A stretch of DNA of 26,752 nucleotides from Bacteroidota bacterium (GCA_023390775.1 JAEWCF010000022.1:1-26752); one strand, 5' to 3'; positions 15,998 to 23,474 are shown, counted from the first letter of the stretch. Numbers and translations are program-made. Notes: generated from the sequence alone by a model not told the origin.

Positions 15998-18900
15998 ATG
16001 ACCCTGCAACAATACCTGGAAAACGTCAACATCCTCTACAAAACCGGAAACGCCCGCGAACACGCCTACCGGGGCGATCTCGCGACTTTGCTCAAATCGA
16101 TTCTTCCCGATGTGCTAATCACCAATGAACCGGCCCGCGTGGAGTGCGGCGCGCCCGACTATGTTTTGACCCGCAAGGACGTCCCGGTTGGCTATATCGA
16201 GGCCAAGGACATCGGCGTGGATTTGGGGAGCAAGACTTTAAAAGAGCAGTTTGACCGCTACAGGGCGGGGCTTTCCAATTTGATCTTTACCGATTATCTG
16301 GAGTTCCACTTTTATAAGGAAGGCGAATTCACGACCAAAATCGCGATCGCCAAAATCGAGGGCGGTAATATTGTCGCGCTCCCCGAGAACTTTGCAACCT
16401 TTACCTCGCTGATCCAGAATTTTGCCTCGACGGTATCGCAAACCATCAAGTCGCCTACCAAGCTGGCGCAGATGATGGCCGGCAAAGCCAAATTGATGGC
16501 CGATGTCATCGAGCGTTCGCTGGACCACGACAATGCCAACGACACGCGCTCGCAATTAAAGGCGCAGATGCTTTCCTTCAAGCAGATGCTCATCCACGAC
16601 ATCGACAACAAGGCATTCAGCGACATTTACGCGCAAACCATCGCCTACGGAATGTTCGCCGCGCGCTACCATGACCCCACGCTTCCCACATTTTCACGAA
16701 TGGAAGCCGCCCAGCTCATTCCCAAGTCAAACCCGTTTCTGCGAAAACTTTTCCAGGACATCGCCGGATTTGACCTGGACTCGCGACTGGTGTGGATCGT
16801 CGATGAGCTGGTGCACATCTTTCTTGCATCGGACGTGGCGCAGATCATGAAGAATTTTGGCCGTTCTACGCGCCAGGAGGATCCCGTCGTCCACTTTTAC
16901 GAAACCTTTCTGGGCGAATACAATCCGGCGCTTCGCAAGGCACGCGGGGTTTGGTACACGCCGCAACCCGTGGTGAACTTCATCGTCAGGGCGGTGGATG
17001 ACATATTAAAGACCGAATTCAACCTTCCGCAGGGCCTGGCCGATACCTCAAAGGTCAAGGTCAAAAAGAAATCGTTTACCCAAAGCGGAAGCGGCGCATC
17101 GTCCAAGATCAAGGAAGTCGAAACCTTCGAGGAAGTCCACAAGGTGCAGATCCTGGATCCCGCCACGGGAACCGGGACTTTTTTGGCCGAGGTGGTCAAA
17201 CACATCCACAAAAAATTCGAGGGCCAGCAGGGAATCTGGAGCCAGTATGTGCGCAAAGACCTGATCCCTAGGCTCAATGGTTTTGAACTCTTGATGGCGT
17301 CTTACGCGATGGCGCACCTCAAGATGGACATGCTGCTCACCGAGACCGGTTACAAACCCACCGACGACCAGCGCTTCAAGATTTTCCTGACCAATTCGCT
17401 CGAGGAAGCGCACCCCGATACCCAAACGCTGTTTAGTTCCTGGCTCTCCGACGAGGCCGACCAGGCCAACGCCATCAAACGCGACGCGCCGGTGATGGTG
17501 GTGATTGGGAATCCGCCGTATAGCGTGAGCAGTAGCAATAAGGGTTCGTGGATCGAGAAATTAACTGCAGACTATAAAAAAGACCTAAATGAACGTAATA
17601 TTCAACCTCTGTCGGATGATTACATCAAATTTATACGTTTTGGACAGCATCTTATTGATAATAATATTGAGGGAATATTAGCATATATTTCCAATAATAG
17701 TTTCATTGATGGGATTATCCATAGACAAATGCGAAAAAGTTTATTAGATAGTTTTAATAAAATTTACATCATTGACCTGCATGGGAATTCAAAGAAAAAA
17801 GATGTTGCTATTGACGGTTCAGCCGATCAAAATGTTTTTGATATTATGCAAGGAGTTTCAATAAATCTATTTGTAAAAACAAATTCCAATAGTAATGAAA
17901 ATTCTCTTCAAATAATAAGCATCAAAGGAAAAAGGGATAAGAAGTATAAATTTTTAAACGATAATACAATTGGTAGTATTAGCTGGAATTATGTGAAACC
18001 TAAATTCCCAAATTATCTATTTACACAGCAAGATCAGAGAAATGAAGTCGATTACGATACAAAATTTTTTGGGGTAAACAATATTTTTTTAAATGGAAGT
18101 AACGGAGTTCAAACAAAACGAGATGATTTATTTATTGATTTTCAAAGCGAAGAATTAGGGCCTCGAATTTCAAATCTTCTTAATGGACATCTTTCGACTG
18201 ATTTTAGAAAGGACTTTAATATTCAAGATTCTTCTTCATATCCACTCCTTCGACGAATTTCACAAAGTTCATTTGATCAAAAATATATATCCAAAATTCT
18301 TTATCGACCTTTAGATACTAGGTCAATCTATTATGACAAAAATCTTATTGGCCGGCCCTTTTATAAGGTTATGCAAAATATATGGAAGAGTAAAAGTAAT
18401 TTTTGTCTAATTGTTGGTCGACAAGGTCAAGCAGTCGGTGGAAAATCCTGGAATCTAATATCTATTTGTAATACATTGCTAGATACAAATTTATTTTATC
18501 GAGGTGGTAATATGGCGTATCCGCTATATCTCAATGCTGACGTAAAAAATGAAATTAAACATCAACATTCCCTCGACGGAAACCCCCGCCGCGTCCCCAA
18601 CCTCAACATGGAAATCGTGGACAAAATCGCGGAGGATTTAGGTATGTATTTCCAGGATGAAGAACCCGATTACACCACTACAGTTGAAACCAACCAGTTC
18701 TACCCCATCACGATCCTGGATTACATCTACGCCGTGCTCCACTCGCCCACTTACCGCGAGACCTACAAGGAATTTTTAAAGATCGATTTCCCGCGCGTGC
18801 CGTATCCAAAAGACAAAAAAACCTTTTGGGATCTGGTTGAATTGGGCGGCGACCTTCGGCAAATCCACTTGATGGAGAGCCCGGTCGTAGAAGAATACAT

Positions 18901-19195
18901 CACGCAGTTCCCCGAGGACGGCGACAACATCGTCAAGAAGCCCATCCACAAAAACGGCAATGTTTACATCAACGAGACGCAGTATTTTGCAAACGTGCCC
19001 GATGTGGCGTGGAACTTTTACATCGGCGGTTATCAGCCCGCGCAAAAATGGCTCAAGGACCGGAAGGACCGCGAACTGGGCTACGAGGATATTCTGCATT
19101 ACCAAAAGATCATCGTGGCGCTCACCGAGACCGACAGGATCATGAAGGAGATTGATAAAATTGATATTGTAGGCGCGGTGAGCACAGACTTGTAA
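15998..19195 (+). CDS. Single-chain restriction-modification enzyme (Type ISP/IIG-like)
   Basis: The 1065-residue protein joins a nuclease, an adenine methyltransferase and a specificity region. A PD-(D/E)xK site is visible as GAPDY (Asp54) with EAK (68-70). A helical linker follows. The methyltransferase has motif X in RGVWYTPQPVVNFIV, motif I as DPATGTG (387-393) and motif IV as NPPY (505-508), typical of N6-adenine enzymes. The C-terminal part resembles the Type ISP specificity domain (memory). No DEAD-box helicase motifs are seen and the chain is shorter than LlaGI-type enzymes, so cleavage would not be of the translocating kind, or the helicase is lost. Residues about 520-857 (17555-18570) are strikingly AT-rich while both flanks match the genome, which suggests exchange of the recognition half. 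It is followed by an XRE-type regulator, with shared operators before both genes. Confidence 0.85.
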   Translation: MTLQQYLENVNILYKTGNAREHAYRGDLATLLKSILPDVLITNEPARVECGAPDYVLTRKDVPVGYIEAKDIGVDLGSKTLKEQFDRYRAGLSNLIFTDYLEFHFYKEGEFTTKIAIAKIEGGNIVALPENFATFTSLIQNFASTVSQTIKSPTKLAQMMAGKAKLMADVIERSLDHDNANDTRSQLKAQMLSFKQMLIHDIDNKAFSDIYAQTIAYGMFAARYHDPTLPTFSRMEAAQLIPKSNPFLRKLFQDIAGFDLDSRLVWIVDELVHIFLASDVAQIMKNFGRSTRQEDPVVHFYETFLGEYNPALRKARGVWYTPQPVVNFIVRAVDDILKTEFNLPQGLADTSKVKVKKKSFTQSGSGASSKIKEVETFEEVHKVQILDPATGTGTFLAEVVKHIHKKFEGQQGIWSQYVRKDLIPRLNGFELLMASYAMAHLKMDMLLTETGYKPTDDQRFKIFLTNSLEEAHPDTQTLFSSWLSDEADQANAIKRDAPVMVVIGNPPYSVSSSNKGSWIEKLTADYKKDLNERNIQPLSDDYIKFIRFGQHLIDNNIEGILAYISNNSFIDGIIHRQMRKSLLDSFNKIYIIDLHGNSKKKDVAIDGSADQNVFDIMQGVSINLFVKTNSNSNENSLQIISIKGKRDKKYKFLNDNTIGSISWNYVKPKFPNYLFTQQDQRNEVDYDTKFFGVNNIFLNGSNGVQTKRDDLFIDFQSEELGPRISNLLNGHLSTDFRKDFNIQDSSSYPLLRRISQSSFDQKYISKILYRPLDTRSIYYDKNLIGRPFYKVMQNIWKSKSNFCLIVGRQGQAVGGKSWNLISICNTLLDTNLFYRGGNMAYPLYLNADVKNEIKHQHSLDGNPRRVPNLNMEIVDKIAEDLGMYFQDEEPDYTTTVETNQFYPITILDYIYAVLHSPTYRETYKEFLKIDFPRVPYPKDKKTFWDLVELGGDLRQIHLMESPVVEEYITQFPEDGDNIVKKPIHKNGNVYINETQYFANVPDVAWNFYIGGYQPAQKWLKDRKDRELGYEDILHYQKIIVALTETDRIMKEIDKIDIVGAVSTDL

Positions 19196-19212
19196 CCCGT
19201 GCCGATTCTTTT

Positions 19213-19286
19213 ATAGCAAAACAATTTCCGGCTTTTAATTTGCTACACATTTTGTAGCAAAATTTTTTCGGGAACCAAATTGCTAC
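19213..19286. promoter_or_regulatory. Operator array upstream of the XRE regulator
   Basis: Two units lie at ATAGCAA (19213-19219) with TTGCTAC (19240-19246), gap 20, and GTAGCAA (19254-19260) with TTGCTAC (19280-19286), gap 19; the unit period is 41 as in the copy at 15701-15779. The last half-site ends four bases before the regulator ATG, so a bound protein would be expected to block expression of its own gene. Confidence 0.7.
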
Positions 19287-19290
19287 AGTC

Positions 19291-19770
19291 ATGAAAAATC
19301 ATTCCTCCATCTGCAAACAACTGGGCCTAACCCAAATGGAACTGGCCCTGATTTTAAGAGTAAGCCGCTCCCAGGTTTCGCTCTATGAACTGGGCAAACG
19401 AAACCTGCCCACGCAGGCATCGCTCAAACTCGCCGAACTTTTGCAAGCCACCGCGAACACGACCGCCAAACCGCAACCTGAAGGTGACCACTTCGAACTT
19501 CGCGGCTATATTGAGAAGCTGATCGCCGACAACGAATTCGCGCTGATGACATTGGAGCGCAAGTATAAAAAAGCGCTGGCCAAGACGCACCAGTTGGACC
19601 GACGCAGTGCGCTTACAAGGCATTTTATGGATAACAAATCATCTATACCCGGTTCGCCATTGCCTCGATTCGTTCAAGGTCCTGAACGGGATTTATTGCA
19701 ATTGTCGAAAATGGAATTGAAAATAGAGTTAATTCAGAACGAACTGGCCTTTTTGAGGAAGCGGCTTTAG
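19291..19770 (+). CDS. XRE-family HTH regulator of the restriction locus
   Basis: This is a 159-residue DNA-binding protein. Residues 8-52 form a Cro/C1-type helix-turn-helix (LGLTQMELALILRVSRSQVSLYELGKR, then TQASLKLAELL). Residues about 68-105 and 135-159 are charged and probably helical or coiled coil, suitable for dimer formation; no ligand-binding or protease domain is seen. The ATG at 19291 is directly after an operator-like repeat array. The same array precedes the restriction gene, which ends 95 bases upstream, so I infer an autoregulated controller (C protein-like). Typical C proteins are only 80-100 residues, so the C-terminal half is an addition of unknown role. The last 50 codons are more AT-rich than the first 110. 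Confidence 0.7.
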   Translation: MKNHSSICKQLGLTQMELALILRVSRSQVSLYELGKRNLPTQASLKLAELLQATANTTAKPQPEGDHFELRGYIEKLIADNEFALMTLERKYKKALAKTHQLDRRSALTRHFMDNKSSIPGSPLPRFVQGPERDLLQLSKMELKIELIQNELAFLRKRL

Positions 19771-19800
19771 GCAGACTGAATGTCGGCAAATTGTTTTGTC

Positions 19801-19864
19801 GCACGGACTGCAAGTTCGCGCGAACTCAACATAGGAAAGTTGGCGCGGACTTTCAGTCCGTGAC
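19801..19864. repeat. REP hairpin pair downstream of the regulator
   Basis: The left unit (19801-19822) is degraded: CGGACT faces AGTTCG, and the loop is GCA instead of GAA, leaving one mismatch. The right unit (19843-19864) is intact and inverted. The pair starts 31 bases after the regulator stop. Confidence 0.8.
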
Positions 19865-19891
19865 ACAATTCAATTCACAAAGGCTTGTTCT

Positions 19892-19996
19892 CGCACGGAC
19901 TGAAAGTCCGCGCGAACCTATATATATATATGTTGCCGCGAACCTCGAATGGTTGCCGCGAACCTCGAATGATTGGCGCGGACTTTCAGTCCGTGC
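19892..19996. repeat. REP pair with internal 20-bp tandem repeat, overlapping the transposase end
   Basis: Intact REPs at 19892-19914 and 19976-19996 are inverted to each other. Between them lie a TA dinucleotide run (about 19918-19931) and two identical 20-bp copies, 19932-19951 and 19952-19971, each containing GCCGCGAACCTCG. The right REP supplies the last codons and stop of the transposase gene. Confidence 0.85.
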
Positions 19997-20525
19997 CGTT
20001 AAAATCCAATCGCACAATTTCCAGCTCACCCGGCAGCCCCGCATAATTCCTTGCCGAACTAAAATAATATTCTTCCGGGCAGAGAACTATTTTTTGTTTG
20101 ACAGGATTGTTGTGAATATAATCGAGCTTTTGCCGAATAAACCAATTGCTTTGGGTGACTTCGGCATGGTAACCGTCCTTCCATACCTTTAAGCGTTGCT
20201 TTCTTTTCAAGTGACTGCATGCTCTTTCAAAATATTCCAGCATCCAGTCACGCCGGCTCTCAGGATAGTCAAGGATGTTTTTTATTATTTGTTTTGATGT
20301 GTGAGTCTTAAAATTCCGAACGATATCGGCAAGCTTTGTTTTATCGGGGGCTTTGCACAACAAGTGGATATGATTGGACATCAGGCAATAGCCATACAAT
20401 TCCAGGCCTTTATGCTTTTGACAATATTCCAGCGATTCAATGATTACCTGTTTTTGGCTTAAGCGCGTGAAAACGTCAATCCACCCTACTACAGTAAGGG
20501 TAATGAAATAAATTTCGCCGTGCAT
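19986..20525 (-). CDS. REP-associated tyrosine transposase (RAYT)
   Basis: This 179-residue Y1 transposase of the IS200/IS605-related RAYT group cuts and joins single-stranded DNA at REP hairpins. The HUH motif is His52 and His54 in SNHIHLL, and the candidate catalytic residue is Tyr136 in KLDYIHNNPV, a block diagnostic for this family. The N-terminal beta strand YFITLTVVGW and the KVWKDGYHAE segment also fit. Unlike true insertion sequences it is flanked by dispersed REP hairpins with the same stem, and no terminal repeats define a mobile unit. The TGA stop (19988-19986) lies in a REP, which encodes the final residues. The ATG at 20525 matches the usual family start (MxGxxYFIT). It is probably domesticated and single copy. 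Confidence 0.93.
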   Translation of the reverse strand: MHGEIYFITLTVVGWIDVFTRLSQKQVIIESLEYCQKHKGLELYGYCLMSNHIHLLCKAPDKTKLADIVRNFKTHTSKQIIKNILDYPESRRDWMLEYFERACSHLKRKQRLKVWKDGYHAEVTQSNWFIRQKLDYIHNNPVKQKIVLCPEEYYFSSARNYAGLPGELEIVRLDFNGTD

Positions 20526-20634
20526 GTTGCTTTATATCTTGTGGACATGCGGCAATTTAAAAAGCCGCGAACTGAAGTGTTTACGGCTTTTGTGTAATTC
20601 TGATGGTGTTGCCGGACGTTTGCTTATGTGGTGC
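20526..20634. other. Spacer upstream of the transposase
   Basis: This is the first part of the 714-bp gene-free stretch from 20526 to 21239. I see no gene and no clear repeat here; a promoter for the transposase should lie in it but none matches the consensus well. The remainder of the gap holds REPs, a direct repeat, a heptamer array and element B. Confidence 0.4.
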
Positions 20635-20736
20635 CGCACGGACTGTTTGTATGTTGCCGTAGGAATTTATTTATGTAGTCGCACGGACTAAAAGTCCGCG
20701 CGAACCTATGAGTTGGCGCGGACGTTTAGTCCGTGA
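20635..20736. repeat. REP cluster upstream of the transposase
   Basis: A left half unit (20635-20645) is followed by an inverted pair at 20681-20702 and 20715-20736. The loops differ from other copies (TAAAAGT and GTTTAG variants), so these REPs have diverged. Confidence 0.75.
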
Positions 20737-20815
20737 CATACTCTTCTACGACATTTACGATTCAAACCGCGCCAATGCTCCCAACTCTCCGGCATCCCAA
20801 ATGATTATTTTGAAA

Positions 20816-20850
20816 CGACGGCAGCTCACGCGGCTTGTGGGTTCCTGCGT
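20816..20850 (+). repeat. Direct repeat, copy 1
   Basis: A stretch of about 35 bases containing GGCAGCTCACGCGGC and GTGGGTTCCTGCGT recurs at 20952-20986 with one or two changes. The inner CACG and CGTG can pair. The function is unknown. Confidence 0.8.
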
Positions 20851-20856
20851 AGTAGT

Positions 20857-20884
20857 TGTCAGTCGTCAGTCATCAGTCGTCAGT
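20857..20884. repeat. 7-bp tandem array (GTCAGTC/ATCAGTC)
   Basis: Heptamers GTCAGTC, GTCAGTC, ATCAGTC, GTCAG end in TTTGATTGG. The array matches the one at 26686-26742 in unit and register and lies between the two direct repeats. Confidence 0.8.
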
Positions 20885-20951
20885 TTGATTGGCGGGATCT
20901 TTGGGCTTTGAATTCCAATTCACCCCTTTATCCCCATTGCCCATTTTGAAT

Positions 20952-20986
20952 GAACGGCAGCTCACGCGGCTCGTGGGTTCCTGCGT
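20952..20986 (+). repeat. Direct repeat, copy 2
   Basis: This is the second copy of the repeat of about 35 bases described at 20816, with CTCGTGGG where copy 1 has CTTGTGGG. Copy 2 restores full CACG/CGTG pairing. It lies just before element B. Confidence 0.8.
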
Positions 20987-20992
20987 GAAAAA

Positions 20993-21237
20993 TCAAAGAT
21001 TGTAGCGATCAAAAATCCGCGTGTTTGAGCGCAGTGAAACGAAGCGAGTTTCGCGAGATTTTAGCGCGGAAATCTTTAGATTTTTAGCAGGGTTCCGCCG
21101 CCGCCAGCGCGTTTTTGGTCCTTTTGGGGCGCTAGCCAAAAGGACACCGCCGGTAGGCACTCGGTGCCGCAGGCACCAAAAAAAAAGCCGCATCGCAGAT
21201 GCAGCCACATTGCCGCGCCGCAGGCGCCGAAAAGGTC
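20993..21237 (+). repeat. Multi-hairpin GC-rich element, copy B
   Basis: In order: a GAAAC/GTTTC hairpin near 21031-21047, the GCCGCCAGCGC block, a perfect 10-bp stem GTCCTTTTGG/CCAAAAGGAC (21118-21127 with 21136-21145), ACCGCCGGTAGGCACT, then three hairpins with the same GCA loop: GGTGCC/GGCACC (21163-21177), GCATC/GATGC (21190-21202) and GCGCC/GGCGC (about 21214-21228). It aligns to copy A at 15207-15482 in reverse orientation. Overlapping short reading frames on both strands look spurious. Confidence 0.75.
21178..21205 (-). terminator. Intrinsic terminator of the TPR-barrel-GreA-like operon
   Basis: Reading the minus strand, GCTGCATC and GATGCGGC form an 8-bp stem with one G-T pair around a TGC loop, followed by nine T. 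It lies about 35 bases past the stop of the last operon gene and is part of repeat element B. Confidence 0.8.
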
Positions 21238-21239
21238 GC

Positions 21240-21731
21240 TTACAGGATTTCCTTTACAGTAAATGTAGCACCATTTACAACAACCTCCTCCCCAACACCA
21301 AGCCCGCGCAGCGACAATGCAATCGGCGCCTCCGCCGAAACCCCAATCACATCAACACCGTCAACACTGATCTTAGGCAGTGCACACGCAATGTAAAGGT
21401 TCATTGCATTGACGCGAACTAAGCTCCCCACATGCACGCGGTCGTGCACTTGTTCCGGGTCGATGCGTTCCAGGATCCGGAGCTGCTCGAGGCATTCGGC
21501 GAGTTTGGCATTGAGTTTTTCCTGCTCGAGATGCATCATCGAGAGTGCAGTCTGCTTCGCCAGTTCGCCTTTCAGGCTCGGGTCGTGTTTGTCGCCGGCC
21601 GAACTCTTGGCGTCGTTTTGGGCGTCGGCCGAAAGTTCCCGGATCATGTCGGTGAACGCGTCGACACGGTCGCGCGCCGATTGAAGGAAGCGCTCGTGGA
21701 CCTTCTGCTTGAACCCGTCGGCGAAAGCCAT
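21240..21731 (-). CDS. GreA/GreB C-terminal-domain-like protein
   Basis: The 163-residue protein has an N-terminal helical half (residues about 8-90) rich in Lys, Glu, Leu and Gln that looks like a coiled coil. Its C-terminal half (VHVGSLVRVNAMNLYIA, VDVIGVSAEAPIALSLRGLGVGEEVVV, TFTVKEIL) follows the beta-strand pattern of the GreA/GreB C-terminal FKBP-like domain. GreA-type factors bind the RNA polymerase secondary channel, but the acidic tip expected between the two coiled-coil helices is not evident, so cleavage activity is doubtful. Homologues in flavobacteria are often mislabelled as a 3-oxoacyl-ACP synthase (memory). Its ATG directly abuts the stop of the barrel gene, so it is translationally linked to it. 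Confidence 0.6.
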   Translation of the reverse strand: MAFADGFKQKVHERFLQSARDRVDAFTDMIRELSADAQNDAKSSAGDKHDPSLKGELAKQTALSMMHLEQEKLNAKLAECLEQLRILERIDPEQVHDRVHVGSLVRVNAMNLYIACALPKISVDGVDVIGVSAEAPIALSLRGLGVGEEVVVNGATFTVKEIL

Positions 21732-23468
21732 CTAGAAGTCAAATTTGTAGCTTGCGCCCAGGATGGCCTGGAAGCCCTGTACCGGGTAATCGAGCCACTT
21801 GTCATACATCTGGCTGGCGATGTTGTTCAGGCGCACGAAACCGGTCAAACGGTCGTTGTGTTTGTAACCGATGTGCGCATTGGCGTCGAAATAGGATTCG
21901 AGAGTTACGACTTCCTCGTCGCCAAAGTCGGAGAGATTGTCGCGGAAATCCTTGCGCTCGCCCACGAAGAAGACCTGGGCGCCGGCGTACCATTTGCGCG
22001 TGATGTCCACATCCAGCGAAGAACCTACGCGAAGGACTGGCAGGTTCCACGCCTCCGCCTGAATGTCGGTGGTGTAGTTACTGAAGGTTCCGTTTACGCC
22101 AAACGAGACGCTCTTTGAAAAATCGGCCTTGAGCTCGCCAAAGAAACTGATCGTGCGCATATCGTCATAGACTACGCCGAATGAATTTCCGAAGCCATAA
22201 TTCTCGTTGGTATCGAACTCGGTGTAAGGGTTGCTCAGGAAAAGTGCCCGGTTGCGCTCATTGACATAGGATCCGCGAACGTTATAACTCACCGCGCTGG
22301 CCAGCTTACCCTTGAGCCCCGCGAAAATATCGTACTGGCGATCGGTTGGGGCGATGGCCAAAAACGGCGCGACGTATGGATTCTCGTTGGTAAAATCGCG
22401 GTAGGAATTCTGCTGGAGCGTACCTTCGGCGCCGGCGTAGAAGATCATCAGATCGCCCACCAGGTTGAGCGAGGCGCTGACTTGCGGATAAATGAAAAAT
22501 TTGTTGTCGTCATTCTCCATGTCCATCGAATAGAAGGCCGCGGCCCCGAAGTTCAGCGTCCAGTCATCGCGCTGCATCGAAAAGCTGGGCTGCACGCCGA
22601 GGTTTGTAAAGCCATACGCCAGCGACTCGCCGAAATCAAATTCGCCGTTGAAGCTTCCGCCCACGTAATCGGCGATGACCTCCATCTTGATCTTGGTCTG
22701 GTTGATCTCGAAACTGAGCTTGGGCTTGGCGATGAAACGGTTTTCCTCAGAATCGTAATTATCCCAAAAACGGTTGTATTTCAAGGTGAGTTCGTCAAAT
22801 ATGCTCTCGCCGAAGGAAAGCTTCCCGCCTACATAGGCATTGTGGTAAGAATGACCGGGTTCGATGCTGTTGATGAGTTCGCGCCGCGCGTCGTCTGTCA
22901 GGACCTCGCCGAAATTCTCGGGAAGCCCATACCAATTATACCCCTGAAGCTGGTAACCGCCGTCGATGTTCCAGGAAAATCCCTGCCCGCGCATGCCGTA
23001 GGTCAGGTCGATCGAGGTGTTGTGGAAACTGTCTTCGAGTTCGACACCGTCGATTCCGCCCTGGGACGACAGATGTCGGAACATGCCGCCGACGTATGAA
23101 TTCTCCCCGACATCCGAAGTGACAAAGAGTTCGGCCATCGCCGTGCCGTAATTCCCGATCCCGACGGTTGCGAAATTGTTGTAAAGCCTTTCCTGCGGCG
23201 TCTTGTCGACATTGGCCGCCCTGCCCTTGGAAGGCGTGAAGGTCGAGGCAACGGGATAGGAAAAAATATTGTATTTGACATCGGTCTTGCGCACATTGTC
23301 CGGATCCTCGACCGGCGGTGTTTCCTTGACCTTGAAGGCATCCGAAATGGTGGGCGTATAGGGTTTGACAACGTTGACGACCTCGTTCCCGATCTGGTCG
23401 TCGCCCTTCTGCGCAAGCGCCGGCAATGAAAATGCGAAGAGAAATAAAGCGGTATGGCGGATGTTCAT
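21732..23468 (-). CDS. Outer-membrane beta-barrel protein (TonB-receptor-like, no plug)
   Basis: The 578-residue protein begins with a signal peptide (MNIRHTALFLFAFSLPALAQ). Residues about 21-75 are a conserved periplasmic segment (EVVNVVKPYTPTISDAFKVKETP) found, from memory, in a flavobacterial family labelled TonB-dependent receptor. The rest alternates aromatic and polar residues in strands such as YVGGMFRHLSS and DLTYGMRGQGFSWNIDGGYQL, and the chain ends GASYKFDF, a typical barrel C-terminal strand ending in Phe. There is no plug domain, so TonB-driven transport is unlikely. It starts six bases after the stop of the TPR protein and is joined to the GreA-like gene, so the three form one operon. 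A role as a partner of the TPR protein is an inference. Confidence 0.75.
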   Translation of the reverse strand: MNIRHTALFLFAFSLPALAQKGDDQIGNEVVNVVKPYTPTISDAFKVKETPPVEDPDNVRKTDVKYNIFSYPVASTFTPSKGRAANVDKTPQERLYNNFATVGIGNYGTAMAELFVTSDVGENSYVGGMFRHLSSQGGIDGVELEDSFHNTSIDLTYGMRGQGFSWNIDGGYQLQGYNWYGLPENFGEVLTDDARRELINSIEPGHSYHNAYVGGKLSFGESIFDELTLKYNRFWDNYDSEENRFIAKPKLSFEINQTKIKMEVIADYVGGSFNGEFDFGESLAYGFTNLGVQPSFSMQRDDWTLNFGAAAFYSMDMENDDNKFFIYPQVSASLNLVGDLMIFYAGAEGTLQQNSYRDFTNENPYVAPFLAIAPTDRQYDIFAGLKGKLASAVSYNVRGSYVNERNRALFLSNPYTEFDTNENYGFGNSFGVVYDDMRTISFFGELKADFSKSVSFGVNGTFSNYTTDIQAEAWNLPVLRVGSSLDVDITRKWYAGAQVFFVGERKDFRDNLSDFGDEEVVTLESYFDANAHIGYKHNDRLTGFVRLNNIASQMYDKWLDYPVQGFQAILGASYKFDF

Positions 23469-23474
23469 GTTGGT

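Noticed and set aside
19986..20525. Complete IS200/IS605 insertion sequence
   Set aside because: No left and right ends or accessory gene are seen; the protein blocks and surrounding REPs fit a RAYT instead.
21021..21422. 133-codon plus-strand reading frame
   Set aside because: It runs through hairpin element B and then antisense into the GreA-like gene, and is extremely Arg-rich.
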